A stretch of 38,980 bases of DNA from an uncultured Prevotella sp. (GCA_947164965.1 CAMUYR010000033.1:1-38980); one strand, 5' to 3'; shown: positions 1 through 6,215, numbered from the stretch's first letter. A program made the numbers and translations. The notes: a model not told the origin generated them from the sequence alone.

Positions 1-15
1 TTTTCTTACTGCCAT
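1..15 (-). CDS. 5' end of an unidentified leftward gene (partial)
   Basis: Only five codons are inside the window, reading MAVRK from an ATG whose A is at 15. A full-consensus leftward promoter lies about 90 bp upstream (105-136), giving a leader of roughly 80 nt, which supports a real gene start. Small Bacteroidales HU-like DNA-binding proteins often begin this way and accompany VirE/DUF3987 cassettes, but five residues cannot identify the product. Confidence 0.35.
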
Positions 16-104
16 AATCTTAAACTTGGTATTAAATTATTAAGGCGAACTTGTCTGTCGGGCCGCCTATTTCCGACGTTTCATCCAGCTCTTGAATGAT
101 GGTA

Positions 105-136
105 CAAAGATACAAAATATTTTCGAATTATCCAAA
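105..136 (-). promoter_or_regulatory. Bacteroidetes-type promoter, leftward
   Basis: On the minus strand a TTTG (133-136) and a TATCTTTG (105-112) are separated by exactly 20 nt, matching the Bacteroidetes sigma-ABfr consensus. It would drive the gene starting at 15. Confidence 0.6.
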
Positions 137-195
137 CATTTTCGCCATTATTTTTCAAAAAATCGCGAATTTTTATCCCCATCCTCGGCCTCCGA

Positions 196-256
196 GTTTA
201 GTGCCGGTAAACCCCAAGTTTAGTTAGGGTAAACTGCGAGTTTAGTTAGGGTAAAC
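196..256. repeat. Three 17-bp dyad repeats with exact 22-bp spacing
   Basis: Units lie at 196-212, 218-234 and 240-256. The last two are identical (GTTTAGTTAGGGTAAAC). The first keeps the outer arms GTTTAG and GTAAAC with a different centre. Each unit is a hyphenated palindrome (GTTTA...TAAAC), and the 22-bp period is about two helical turns. This looks like an operator or iteron array next to the leftward promoter at 105-136. The function is inferred. Confidence 0.7.
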
Positions 257-261
257 TTTAA

Positions 262-296
262 GCGGAAAGTAGGAAATGCGGAAAGTGGACATTAAG
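262..296 (+). repeat. GGAAAGTA-type island repeat, copy A
   Basis: The segment contains GGAAAGTAGGAAA and then GGAAAGTGGACATTAAG (280-296). The second part recurs inverted at 419-435 with one mismatch. The whole block resembles the block at 8765-8800 in direct orientation (about 31 of 37 positions by eye). Confidence 0.7.
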
Positions 297-418
297 CATT
301 TTCATAGTGCGTGAAGGAGGGAGAAATAGTGCGGAAAAGAGACATTTATAGTATAAGTTTTTTAATTTATATTATATACATATTATTATATTACCCATTT
401 TTATCTCCTTCAGAATAC

Positions 419-462
419 CTTTATGTCCACTTTCCTACTTTCCTACTTTTCTACTTTTTCCG
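419..462 (-). repeat. GGAAAGTA-type island repeat, copy B (inverted)
   Basis: Read on the minus strand this is a run of about four 8-bp units (GGAAAAAGTA, GAAAAGTA, GGAAAGTA, GGAAAGTG) ending in GACATAAAG. It faces copy A across an AT-rich stretch of about 120 bp (297-418) in which no gene is convincing. Confidence 0.7.
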
Positions 463-470
463 TCATTTTA

Positions 471-502
471 TTTGGAACTTTCGAAAAAAGTTTCTATATT
501 TG
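471..502 (+). promoter_or_regulatory. Bacteroidetes-type promoter, rightward
   Basis: TTTG at 471-474 and TATATTTG at 495-502 are separated by 20 nt. It lies 20 bp upstream of the small ORF at 523. Confidence 0.65.
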
Positions 503-522
503 CACCGACAAAAGTAATGATT

Positions 523-624
523 ATGAGCAAGAAAGAAAAAGAAGAAAAGGCAAAGGAGTTTTGGGAGTACTACAAGGCTACTCAGGGAACAATAACAATA
601 ACAGACCCCGTAGTTCTGGATTAA
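523..624 (+). CDS. 33-aa small protein, possible antitoxin remnant
   Basis: The ORF begins MSKKEKEEKAKEFWEYYK and ends TITDPVVLD, with a lysine/glutamate-rich N-terminus. It has a full-consensus promoter 20 bp upstream. Its stop codon TAA overlaps the next ATG (TAATG at 622-626), the coupling typical of toxin-antitoxin pairs, and that next frame opens with a PIN-domain-like start. It may be a shortened VapB-like antitoxin or a stand-alone small protein. No domain can be assigned by eye. Confidence 0.45.
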   Translation: MSKKEKEEKAKEFWEYYKATQGTITITDPVVLD

Positions 625-659
625 TGCGTTTACTCCTCGACACCAATATTTATGTATAA
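624..659 (+). pseudogene. Truncated PIN-domain (VapC-like) toxin start
   Basis: The frame starting at 624 reads MRLLLDTNIYV and then stops (TAA 657-659). The pattern LLLDTN with its early Asp is the hallmark beginning of PIN-domain ribonucleases, usually about 130 aa long. Nothing PIN-like is recognisable downstream, so only the first 11 codons survive. Coupling to the preceding ORF through TAATG supports a former toxin-antitoxin operon. With so few residues the match could be coincidental. Confidence 0.4.
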
Positions 660-1010
660 ACTCTGACACAAAATTCCCGTTCTATCGAAAACAGGGCTTA
701 AAACTTATAGAAAACAAATAATTGTTGAACCCTTTAAAACCGCAGATGCCTATGGGCTGAGATAAATATAAAAAGGACATATAGGATGAACATCCGCTTT
801 TAGATTCTTGTTCTATCGAAATCGCCAAATTTCAAACTATGTACAGGAACTGAAGTAGGAGTTCACGCTGGATGGCGTGGGCATTTACTAGTTTAAGTAC
901 ATTAGGTGTTTGGCGATACCGGATAGAACGTAGGCTAAGTAAATAGTCCACGTTTTATTATTGCAAAACTTGTGGATAGTTCTGAATCATCCTCTTTTCA
1001 GTAGAAATAT
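660..1010. other. Gene-poor stretch, probably decayed coding DNA
   Basis: No open frame of useful length exists on either strand. Short peptide-like stretches separated by stops and frame changes can be read between about 760 and 930, for example DEHPLLDSCSIEIAKFQT and later EFTLDGVGIY, suggesting a degraded gene. An imperfect inverted repeat (TTCTATC...TCGCCAAA) is at 811-829 and 909-928. The original gene is not identified. Confidence 0.35.
811..928. repeat. Imperfect inverted repeat, about 20-bp arms
   Basis: The left arm TTCTATCGAAATCGCCAAA (811-829) matches the reverse complement of TTTGGCGATACCGGATAGAA (909-928) at both ends, with mismatches and a 1-nt gap in the middle. The arms enclose 79 bp. 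They could be ends of a small decayed element. Confidence 0.4.
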
Positions 1011-1041
1011 TTTGTTATATTGAAATAATTATGTATTTTTG
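1011..1041 (+). promoter_or_regulatory. Bacteroidetes-type promoter, rightward
   Basis: TTTG at 1011-1014 and TATTTTTG at 1034-1041 are separated by 19 nt. The promoter is upstream of the 21-aa ORF at 1068 and could also serve the LRR gene at 1169. Confidence 0.6.
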
Positions 1042-1067
1042 CATCAAAATAATGATATAAACAGAAA

Positions 1068-1133
1068 ATGAAGAAACGAAAGAAAGGCATATTGTATCCA
1101 GAAAAGGATTACAAGAACCGCCCCGTGATTTAA
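1068..1133 (+). CDS. 21-aa very basic small ORF
   Basis: The ORF encodes MKKRKKGILYPEK followed by a short tail ending in RPVI. It sits 26 nt after a full-consensus -7 box and 35 nt before the LRR gene. It may be a small protein or a leader peptide for the downstream gene. The peptide is too short for similarity to be judged. Confidence 0.3.
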   Translation: MKKRKKGILYPEKDYKNRPVI

Positions 1134-1168
1134 TTTGAAAACTCAGATAATCTTCATATAATTACAAC

Positions 1169-3292
1169 ATGAAAAGAATAATTTTCTTGATTTTTCTTAC
1201 AGCAACTATGCTGTTAGAAGCTAACGCTCTAAGAGTAAGTAAAAATAAAATCATTTATGAAGTCGATCTATCTGCCCATACAGCAGAGGTAATAGAGATA
1301 GATAAGGACTTTAAGGGGAAGCTAACCATCCCCGACCCGCTTCAGTTTGGCGATGAAGACTATACTGTTGTAGGGATAGCTGACAATGCAGTAAAGAATC
1401 GTTCTGACATAACAGCTGCAATTATACCAGAGACTGTGACTTATATTGGGAAATCGGTATTCCAAGACTGTAAGAGCCTCGAATCTGTGAACATACCAAA
1501 GGATATAAAGCGAATAGAGTATGCAACCTTCATGGGCTGCGAGTCGTTGACATCAATCGTTCTTCCTGAGGGGGTGGAATATATAGGCGGGTTAGCTTTT
1601 CAAAACTGCCTTAATCTGGAATCAATAAACTTTCCAAGTAGTATTAAAGAAATAGACCAGTATGCTTTCTCTAACACCGGTTTGACAACTGTGATTATCC
1701 CGGGAAATGGTGAGACGATCATTGGAAAAAATGCATTCAATTTGTGCGAGAACGTCAAGACAATAGAAATAGGCGACGGTGTTATGAGCATTGGCGACGA
1801 AGCTTTTTGGCATTGTTGGCGAGCGGAATCGGTAGTGATTGGTAATAACGTAAAGACTATCGGTGCCGAAGCTTTCTTTTCTTGTGATTTTTTGCAGTCG
1901 GTAACGTTAGGCGAAGGACTGGAAATAATAGGTGTCAATGCCTTCGCCGATAGCTACAGCCTAAAGGAAGTCCATATTCCCAGCTTACAGGTATGGTGTA
2001 ATATTACATTTGAAGGTGTAAGGGCTGATGCAACTTCGATAAGTAACTTGGGTGGAAACCCCCTGTCCATTGCCAAACATCTTTTCATCAATGGCGAAGA
2101 GGTGAAGGGTAGTCTGGTTATTCCTGAGGGTGTAACTAAACTGGCCGATGGATTGTTTAGAGGTTGGGAGGAATTGACGTCAGTTTCAATACCCGGAAGT
2201 GTGAAGGAAATTGGCCATTATTCCTTTGCACAGTGCAAGAACCTAAATATTGTTTTCCTTCAGGAAGGTACGGAAACAATAGGCTATCATGCTTTTCTAC
2301 GCTGCTATGAACTGAAAGAAGTGGATATACCCAACAGTGTGAAGGATCTTAGAAGCGGTGCTTTCTCCTATTGTACAGGTATGATCAATGCCAAGGTGGG
2401 CAATGGTGTGACGACAATCGAATCAACAGTGTTTGGTGATTGTAGTAGTTTGACTTCAGTAATATTGCCTGAGGGATTGACGACCATAGATGCCATTGCT
2501 TTCGCTGGCTGTAAGAGTCTGCCCCAAATTATTATACCGGAACAAGTGGAAACGATAGGACAAAATGCATTCTCTGGCTGTAAAAGCTTGAAATCTGTGA
2601 CTTTCGGTAGTAATATTACTTCTATAGGAAATTGTGCTTTTATGGAGTGCACGAATATATCATCTGTCTATATCTCAAATCTTGCTAGATGGTGCAGTAT
2701 GAATTTTGAACCTTATTCCAATCCACTTCAATATGCCCAACATCTGTATTTAAACGATAGTGAAATAAAGGACTTAACTATCCCTGATGGAGTTACTGCG
2801 ATTGGTAACAGTGCTTTTGCTTACTTTCGTGGTATAACATCTTTATATATACCCAACACTGTTACAACTATCGGAGAAAAAGCCTTTCTATATTGTGAGG
2901 GTCTTACTAAAGTAACCATTCCGAGTAGTGTTACTTCCATCGGACAGTATTCGTTAGCTGGATGTTCCAACTTGGCCGATATCTATGTTCATTCTAACAC
3001 TCCTATGGAGATAAAAGATCTTACTTTTGGAGAAGATAACTACCAGAAATCGACATTACATGTACCATTAGGCAGTATGAATAATTACTCTACTGCTGAT
3101 TACTGGAAAAATTTTATAAATATTGTTGATGACATCGAACCTTCGGCAATACTGTCACCAATGACTGTAGAAAAGCCCAATATGATATTCGACATGAACG
3201 GTAATAGATTACCCCATTTAATTCCTGGTGTCAATATCATCAAGTATAAGAATGGAGAAATTAGGAAATTATTTATATCACAGACCCCTTGA
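1169..3292 (+). CDS. BspA-like leucine-rich repeat surface protein
   Basis: The 707-aa product has an N-terminal signal peptide (about residues 1-20, hydrophobic IIFLIFLTATMLL) followed by tandem LRR_5/BspA-type repeats of about 23 residues (pattern IPxxVxxIGxxAFxxCxxLxSVxIP) covering most of the chain. Two insertions of the kind WCxxxFE...NPL...A.HLxxN interrupt the repeats, as is common in BspA proteins. The last 36 residues (from MIFDMNGNRL) form a tail resembling that of the GH5 protein at 21705-23078, suggesting a sorting signal. BspA-type proteins mediate adhesion to host matrix proteins or other bacteria. A strong bidirectional terminator follows at 3331-3370. The gene is more AT-rich than the operon at 5.4-8.8 kb. 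Confidence 0.9.
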   Translation: MKRIIFLIFLTATMLLEANALRVSKNKIIYEVDLSAHTAEVIEIDKDFKGKLTIPDPLQFGDEDYTVVGIADNAVKNRSDITAAIIPETVTYIGKSVFQDCKSLESVNIPKDIKRIEYATFMGCESLTSIVLPEGVEYIGGLAFQNCLNLESINFPSSIKEIDQYAFSNTGLTTVIIPGNGETIIGKNAFNLCENVKTIEIGDGVMSIGDEAFWHCWRAESVVIGNNVKTIGAEAFFSCDFLQSVTLGEGLEIIGVNAFADSYSLKEVHIPSLQVWCNITFEGVRADATSISNLGGNPLSIAKHLFINGEEVKGSLVIPEGVTKLADGLFRGWEELTSVSIPGSVKEIGHYSFAQCKNLNIVFLQEGTETIGYHAFLRCYELKEVDIPNSVKDLRSGAFSYCTGMINAKVGNGVTTIESTVFGDCSSLTSVILPEGLTTIDAIAFAGCKSLPQIIIPEQVETIGQNAFSGCKSLKSVTFGSNITSIGNCAFMECTNISSVYISNLARWCSMNFEPYSNPLQYAQHLYLNDSEIKDLTIPDGVTAIGNSAFAYFRGITSLYIPNTVTTIGEKAFLYCEGLTKVTIPSSVTSIGQYSLAGCSNLADIYVHSNTPMEIKDLTFGEDNYQKSTLHVPLGSMNNYSTADYWKNFINIVDDIEPSAILSPMTVEKPNMIFDMNGNRLPHLIPGVNIIKYKNGEIRKLFISQTP

Positions 3293-3330
3293 TAACATTA
3301 TCACAGATCACAGTTATTCTCTCTGATCAT

Positions 3331-3370
3331 AAACATCCCCGAGATTCAAATGCGAGTCTCGGGGATGTTT
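3331..3370. terminator. Bidirectional intrinsic terminator
   Basis: A perfect 14-bp stem (AAACATCCCCGAGA at 3331-3344 with its complement at 3357-3370) closes a 12-nt loop. It has A-rich left and T-rich right edges, so it can serve both the LRR gene and the convergent M15 peptidase gene. Confidence 0.85.
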
Positions 3371-3371
3371 G

Positions 3372-3779
3372 TCATTTGTAATAGCCGATACGGACGAAGC
3401 GGCGGGGCTTTCCATTGGGATTCCACGAAATGTGGAGCCAGCCGGAGCCCGTGAGGAGCTGGTCAGTGAGGGTGTGGGCCTTTAGGAATGTGACCAATTG
3501 TTGGAACTGTGTGGGATCCTTGGGGCGGATGTCGGCTGCCTGACCGAGCATGTGCTGCGAGTTGTGGACACCGCCAACAAAGCGGTTGACGCGAGGGTTT
3601 CGGTAGCCGGAGTTGATGATGATGGGGCAACCAATGGCCTGTCGGGCGGACTCCAGCAGATGGCGGCAGCCGTAGGCGAGGTTGTTGACGACCTGTGGCG
3701 TGGGAATGTTGTCGGGATACTTGCCGAGGTTGAGGAATTCCGACAGCAGAAAGTGTTCAGAGAGTTTGATGTTTTTCAT
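3372..3779 (-). CDS. M15-family D-Ala-D-Ala carboxypeptidase-like peptidase
   Basis: The 135-aa protein is of Peptidase_M15_3 type. The zinc-binding signature is visible: SQHMLGQAADI gives His76 and Asp83, and WLHIS gives His116. No signal peptide is present, which fits a phage-endolysin-like enzyme that would need a holin or lysis to reach peptidoglycan. Its start overlaps the upstream small membrane protein gene by 23 nt, and the smalltalk ORF precedes that. The three resemble a lysis cassette. In Bacteroidales such small M15 peptidases or amidases commonly neighbour VirE/DUF3987 genes. Confidence 0.85.
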   Translation of the reverse strand: MKNIKLSEHFLLSEFLNLGKYPDNIPTPQVVNNLAYGCRHLLESARQAIGCPIIINSGYRNPRVNRFVGGVHNSQHMLGQAADIRPKDPTQFQQLVTFLKAHTLTDQLLTGSGWLHISWNPNGKPRRFVRIGYYK

Positions 3780-3981
3780 TGATTTTCTGTGTAATAATTT
3801 TTACATAATAGTCGAGTCCGAAGATGCTGGCGACGAGCAGGAAGGCCTGGGCGACATAGACCAAGAGTCCGTTCGAGACGTCGTCGATCATGACGACCTG
3901 GTAAGCAACCAGCGCAATGCTGCTCACGATGAGCAGCACGGCACAGGCATACTGAGAGATTTTAAATCGCGAGTTTTCCAT
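3757..3981 (-). CDS. Small two-helix membrane protein, holin-like
   Basis: With the start at the ATG at 3981 the product is 74 aa (MENSRFKISQ...). It has two hydrophobic segments, about residues 10-30 (ACAVLLIVSSIALVAY) and 38-58 (LVYVAQAFLLVASIFGL), and a polar lysine-containing C-terminus. This start is 4 nt after the smalltalk stop codon. A longer frame to 4029 would overlap that gene and is less likely. Size and topology resemble a holin, and its partner downstream is a signal-less M15 peptidase. No family can be named, so the lysis role is inference. Confidence 0.65.
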   Translation of the reverse strand: MENSRFKISQYACAVLLIVSSIALVAYQVVMIDDVSNGLLVYVAQAFLLVASIFGLDYYVKIITQKINEKHQTL

Positions 3982-3985
3982 AGCG

Positions 3986-4075
3986 TTACATGAGCGTTGC
4001 TTCACCTGCTGCGCCGAGAATGGCGGCAATGATGTAACCGAGAATCTGGAGAATCATTTTAACTGTTTTGTTCAT
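3986..4075 (-). CDS. Smalltalk-type small protein (29 aa)
   Basis: This short ORF reads MNKTVKMILQILGYIIAA and ends GEATLM. A basic N-terminus followed by one hydrophobic helix (KMILQILGYIIAAILGAAG) matches the Bacteroidales family called smalltalk protein in public annotation, which is of unknown function. It heads the leftward three-gene set and is preceded by a full-consensus promoter at 4147-4178. The spacing to the next start codon is only 4 nt, suggesting coupled translation. Confidence 0.7.
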   Translation of the reverse strand: MNKTVKMILQILGYIIAAILGAAGEATLM

Positions 4076-4146
4076 AATTGTTGTGTGTTTAAAATGTGAA
4101 TAAATAGGGTTAATTCGTAGCGTCAGATTATCTCTTAACTACACTA

Positions 4147-4178
4147 CAAAGGTACAAAAAATAATCGAGAAAACCAAA
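4147..4178 (-). promoter_or_regulatory. Bacteroidetes-type promoter for smalltalk/M15 genes
   Basis: On the minus strand TTTG (4175-4178) and TACCTTTG (4147-4154) are 20 nt apart. The leader to the smalltalk start at 4075 is about 65-70 nt. Confidence 0.65.
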
Positions 4179-4216
4179 CATTGATCGTTGTTTTCTCTAT
4201 AATAATAACAAAATAA

Positions 4217-4248
4217 TTTGGTACTTCCGTGTATATTTTGTATCTTTG
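4217..4248 (+). promoter_or_regulatory. Bacteroidetes-type promoter, divergent rightward
   Basis: TTTG at 4217-4220 and TATCTTTG at 4241-4248 are 20 nt apart. It is back-to-back with the promoter at 4147-4178. The stretch 4249-4381 holds only tiny frames, so the leader to the HELGH gene is long (about 130-215 nt) and its start uncertain. Confidence 0.6.
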
Positions 4249-4381
4249 CCGTCTGTTATAATTTACTATATTTTTTAACTAAAAACATGATGCCTATTGA
4301 TCAATAAACGAGTTGTAACAACCTGTCAGCACCCCAAACGCGGCTACCCGGGCCTGAAGAAAATGATGGTTATGTAACAGG

Positions 4382-5221
4382 ATGTGCCATCAGCTATGTA
4401 CAACAGAGAAGAGCAACAGGTACCGCAGGACGCTTGTTTACCCCACAAACCCTTTAAAAGCTCTAAGGATGAGCAGGAGACATAAAGAAAATGACATAGA
4501 CAACATCAAACCACAGCAGGCTGAGTCTCATGAAGACGGCAGCCCTAGAGTTAAGCGTTTTACCGTAAGTTGCGCAAGTTTTATAAATAAGTTAATCAAA
4601 GTCGACAAGTCTTATGTGGATCATGTGATGGAAGCTGTAGTAACGGCTTTTACCAGGAAAGAATACTTGATTGATGATGAGTGGGTAAAGATACCTCGCA
4701 GGTATTTTGATCACTCTTTATTCAGTATCGAACATGAACTCGGACACATTGCTATGACTCCGTATCCTTCCGAGGAGAAGCCCAAAAGGGGACATCCCTT
4801 GCTGAAGCGGTTCATCAGCAAGTTCGAAGATAGTATAGTCGTTAATTGGTTTAAGACTACGCTGAAAGCACTCAAGGAGACCTGTAGGGAACTATACCAT
4901 GGGCTCACGCAGTTTGCTGTCTGTTTTCAGAATGGCATCCATGAGGCATTTGCTCCAGACGAAGACCCATACGGAAAGATGTCGCATTATTGGAGGATGC
5001 TTGAGCCTGAGATAAACGGCTTTCCGTCACGTGAGACGCTTGGAAGGAATTATAGGTGGTTTAGAGATTGGCGCGAAACTGTCACTTACGAAGACAGCAA
5101 GGCCAAGAAAGAAAGACATAAGCACAGAATATGGGAAAGGCTGATACATTGGATAAAGGAGTTCCTTTTAAAGCTTGAACCCCAATATGCTGCACAACCT
5201 CTTTATGGAGTGGGAATCTGA
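4382..5221 (+). CDS. Unknown protein with an HELGH (HExxH) motif
   Basis: The frame encodes up to 279 aa. An internal ATG at 4469 (MSRRHKEND...) would give 250 aa and may be the true start, because the first 29 residues look unstructured. No family is recognised. The only striking feature is IEHELGHIAMT, with HELGH at residues 118-122 (4733-4747). This is the HExxH zinc-binding motif found in ImmA/IrrE-like and other metallopeptidases, but no convincing third ligand can be placed. The rest is rich in charged and aromatic residues and has no signal peptide or membrane segment. It sits alone between divergent promoters and the replication-like operon. Confidence 0.6.
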   Translation: MCHQLCTTEKSNRYRRTLVYPTNPLKALRMSRRHKENDIDNIKPQQAESHEDGSPRVKRFTVSCASFINKLIKVDKSYVDHVMEAVVTAFTRKEYLIDDEWVKIPRRYFDHSLFSIEHELGHIAMTPYPSEEKPKRGHPLLKRFISKFEDSIVVNWFKTTLKALKETCRELYHGLTQFAVCFQNGIHEAFAPDEDPYGKMSHYWRMLEPEINGFPSRETLGRNYRWFRDWRETVTYEDSKAKKERHKHRIWERLIHWIKEFLLKLEPQYAAQPLYGVGI

Positions 5222-5254
5222 ATGATTCTCACTTTTTTTTTTGCCTTTGATTTG

Positions 5255-5274
5255 TTGGTCATATATTGGTCATA
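5255..5274 (+). repeat. Direct repeat TTGGTCATA x2, 11-bp period
   Basis: TTGGTCATA occurs at 5255-5263 and 5266-5274, one helical turn apart, about 20 bp upstream of the -7-like GACCTTTG (5295-5302). No TTTG -33 element is present there, so the repeat could be an activator site that compensates. Confidence 0.5.
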
Positions 5275-5301
5275 ATTAATCTAAAATAATTGCCGACCTT
5301 T

Positions 5302-5343
5302 GCACCGCAGTCCGGATAATACGGTTGTGGTGCTTTCTTTGTT
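5302..5343 (+). promoter_or_regulatory. Leader hairpin plus T-rich tract, attenuator- or terminator-like
   Basis: GCACCGCAGTC (5302-5312) pairs with GGTTGTGGTGC (5323-5333) over 11 contiguous positions including three G-T pairs, with a 10-nt loop. It is followed by TTTCTTTGTTT. It begins at the end of the -7-like box and precedes the OB-fold gene by about 70 nt. It could terminate transcription from the HELGH gene or attenuate the primase operon. Confidence 0.5.
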
Positions 5344-5372
5344 TGGCGCGCTGAAAAGAACAGGGGAGCATC

Positions 5373-5384
5373 GAGACGCGTCTC
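5373..5384. promoter_or_regulatory. 12-bp perfect palindrome in the operon leader
   Basis: GAGACGCGTCTC lies 31 bp before the OB-fold gene start at 5416. Its symmetry suggests a dimeric protein site. It is too tight to be a good RNA hairpin. Confidence 0.35.
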
Positions 5385-5415
5385 ATCTTTTTATTAACAA
5401 CAAAAAATAAGAAAG

Positions 5416-5700
5416 ATGGAGACATTTATCTTTAAAGTAGTGTCACAGTCAGACGTGACCTACATCCCCTCCACAAAGCAGGAGGGAGGCCAACTGGCCA
5501 AGTGTTTGATCAGACTCAAAGAGTTTGGTAGTTCGAAATTCGGAGATGAGTACGCATGTACCCTTTTCGGAAATCTCGCTCAGTGCCGTTTTGCTGAGGG
5601 TGAGCTGGTGGCAGCCTCGCTGCGTTTCCAGGTTCACGAGGTGAACGGCAACTGTTATCAGGAAATCATTGCTAACGATGTCGTATCAATTAATAAGTAA
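5416..5700 (+). CDS. Small OB-fold / SSB-like protein
   Basis: The 94-aa protein starts METFIFKVVSQSDV and contains a pattern of alternating beta strands (KCLIRLKEFG, EYACTLFGNLAQ, ELVAASLRFQVHEVNG, CYQEIIANDVV) reminiscent of single-stranded-DNA-binding OB folds such as the DUF3127/SSB-like families. It is the first gene of a tight rightward operon with only 5 nt to the next gene. A position ahead of primase-like and helicase-like genes fits a role in coating or handling single-stranded DNA. The assignment rests on strand pattern and context, not on a recognised motif. Confidence 0.55.
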   Translation: METFIFKVVSQSDVTYIPSTKQEGGQLAKCLIRLKEFGSSKFGDEYACTLFGNLAQCRFAEGELVAASLRFQVHEVNGNCYQEIIANDVVSINK

Positions 5701-5705
5701 TCGCT

Positions 5706-6215
5706 ATGGCACAGACTGAGTACAATAGCAAGCCCAAGTCCCGTAAAGTGCGGGGTACGGGCACTTATGTGGGCGACGAGTTTACGTTTACGCCTTACGA
5801 GCAGGGTGAGCCGGCACAGCGCAATGTGAAGACCACGAAGGGTGGCAAGGTGTATGAAACCTGCAGCGAGAAGAAGCCAATGAAGGTAGCCTACCTGACG
5901 TGTGCTGCCGATGCTGCCGATCCTTGGAACGAGTACACCAGTCAGCTGAAGAAGTTGGGCATCAAACCTCTGAAACCACAACAGCAGCCCGACATTCTGC
6001 GTGTTGTCGCAGAAGGTGGTTTGCAATGCTGGCTCGACGAACAGAAGGGTGTAGTGACCTTTACGGGTTCCATCGATTTGGGTAAACACAGCCGCGACTG
6101 GCAAGCCGAGGTGCTGCGTCAGGTGCAGCTGGTGGTTCGCCGACTGCCGGCCTCAGAGAGATTCAACAAATTAGTAAACAACATCAAGAAAACAGGAGGA
6201 CAAAACCATGTTTAG
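5706..6215 (+). CDS. Unknown protein of the VirE/DUF3987 operon
   Basis: The 169-aa product begins with a basic, probably disordered segment (NSKPKSRKVRGTGTYVG). A central region (about residues 55-85) contains KVAYLTCAADAADPW. A C-terminal region ending LPASERFNKLVNNIKK may be helical. No family is recognised. It overlaps the following VirE-N gene by 8 nt (6208-6215), so the two are likely translationally coupled. The basic N-terminus and context are compatible with a nucleic-acid-binding accessory factor, but this is inference. Confidence 0.6.
   Translation: MAQTEYNSKPKSRKVRGTGTYVGDEFTFTPYEQGEPAQRNVKTTKGGKVYETCSEKKPMKVAYLTCAADAADPWNEYTSQLKKLGIKPLKPQQQPDILRVVAEGGLQCWLDEQKGVVTFTGSIDLGKHSRDWQAEVLRQVQLVVRRLPASERFNKLVNNIKKTGGQNHV

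Noticed and set aside
311..517. 68-aa rightward frame (and the overlapping frame 423-659)
   Set aside because: They run through the AT-rich segment, repeat copy B and the promoter at 471-502, and start on repeat sequence. Composition is not protein-like. The shorter ORF at 523 in a different frame fits the promoter.
463..669. 68-aa leftward frame
   Set aside because: It is antisense to the small ORF at 523 and made of low-complexity Phe/Cys-rich residues, with no promoter on that strand.
3498..3993. Rightward frames opposite the M15 and small membrane protein genes
   Set aside because: They are antisense to genes with a clear zinc site and membrane helices and have no promoter of their own.
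3372..4075. Full prophage
   Set aside because: Only a peptidase, a possible holin and a small peptide are seen. No capsid, portal, terminase, tail or integrase gene is in the window.
4288..4380. Possible transposase C-terminal remnant or tRNA-like structure in the leader
   Set aside because: One frame reads a short basic peptide ending in KKMMVM and the segment is GC-rich, but no cloverleaf or transposase motif could be built.
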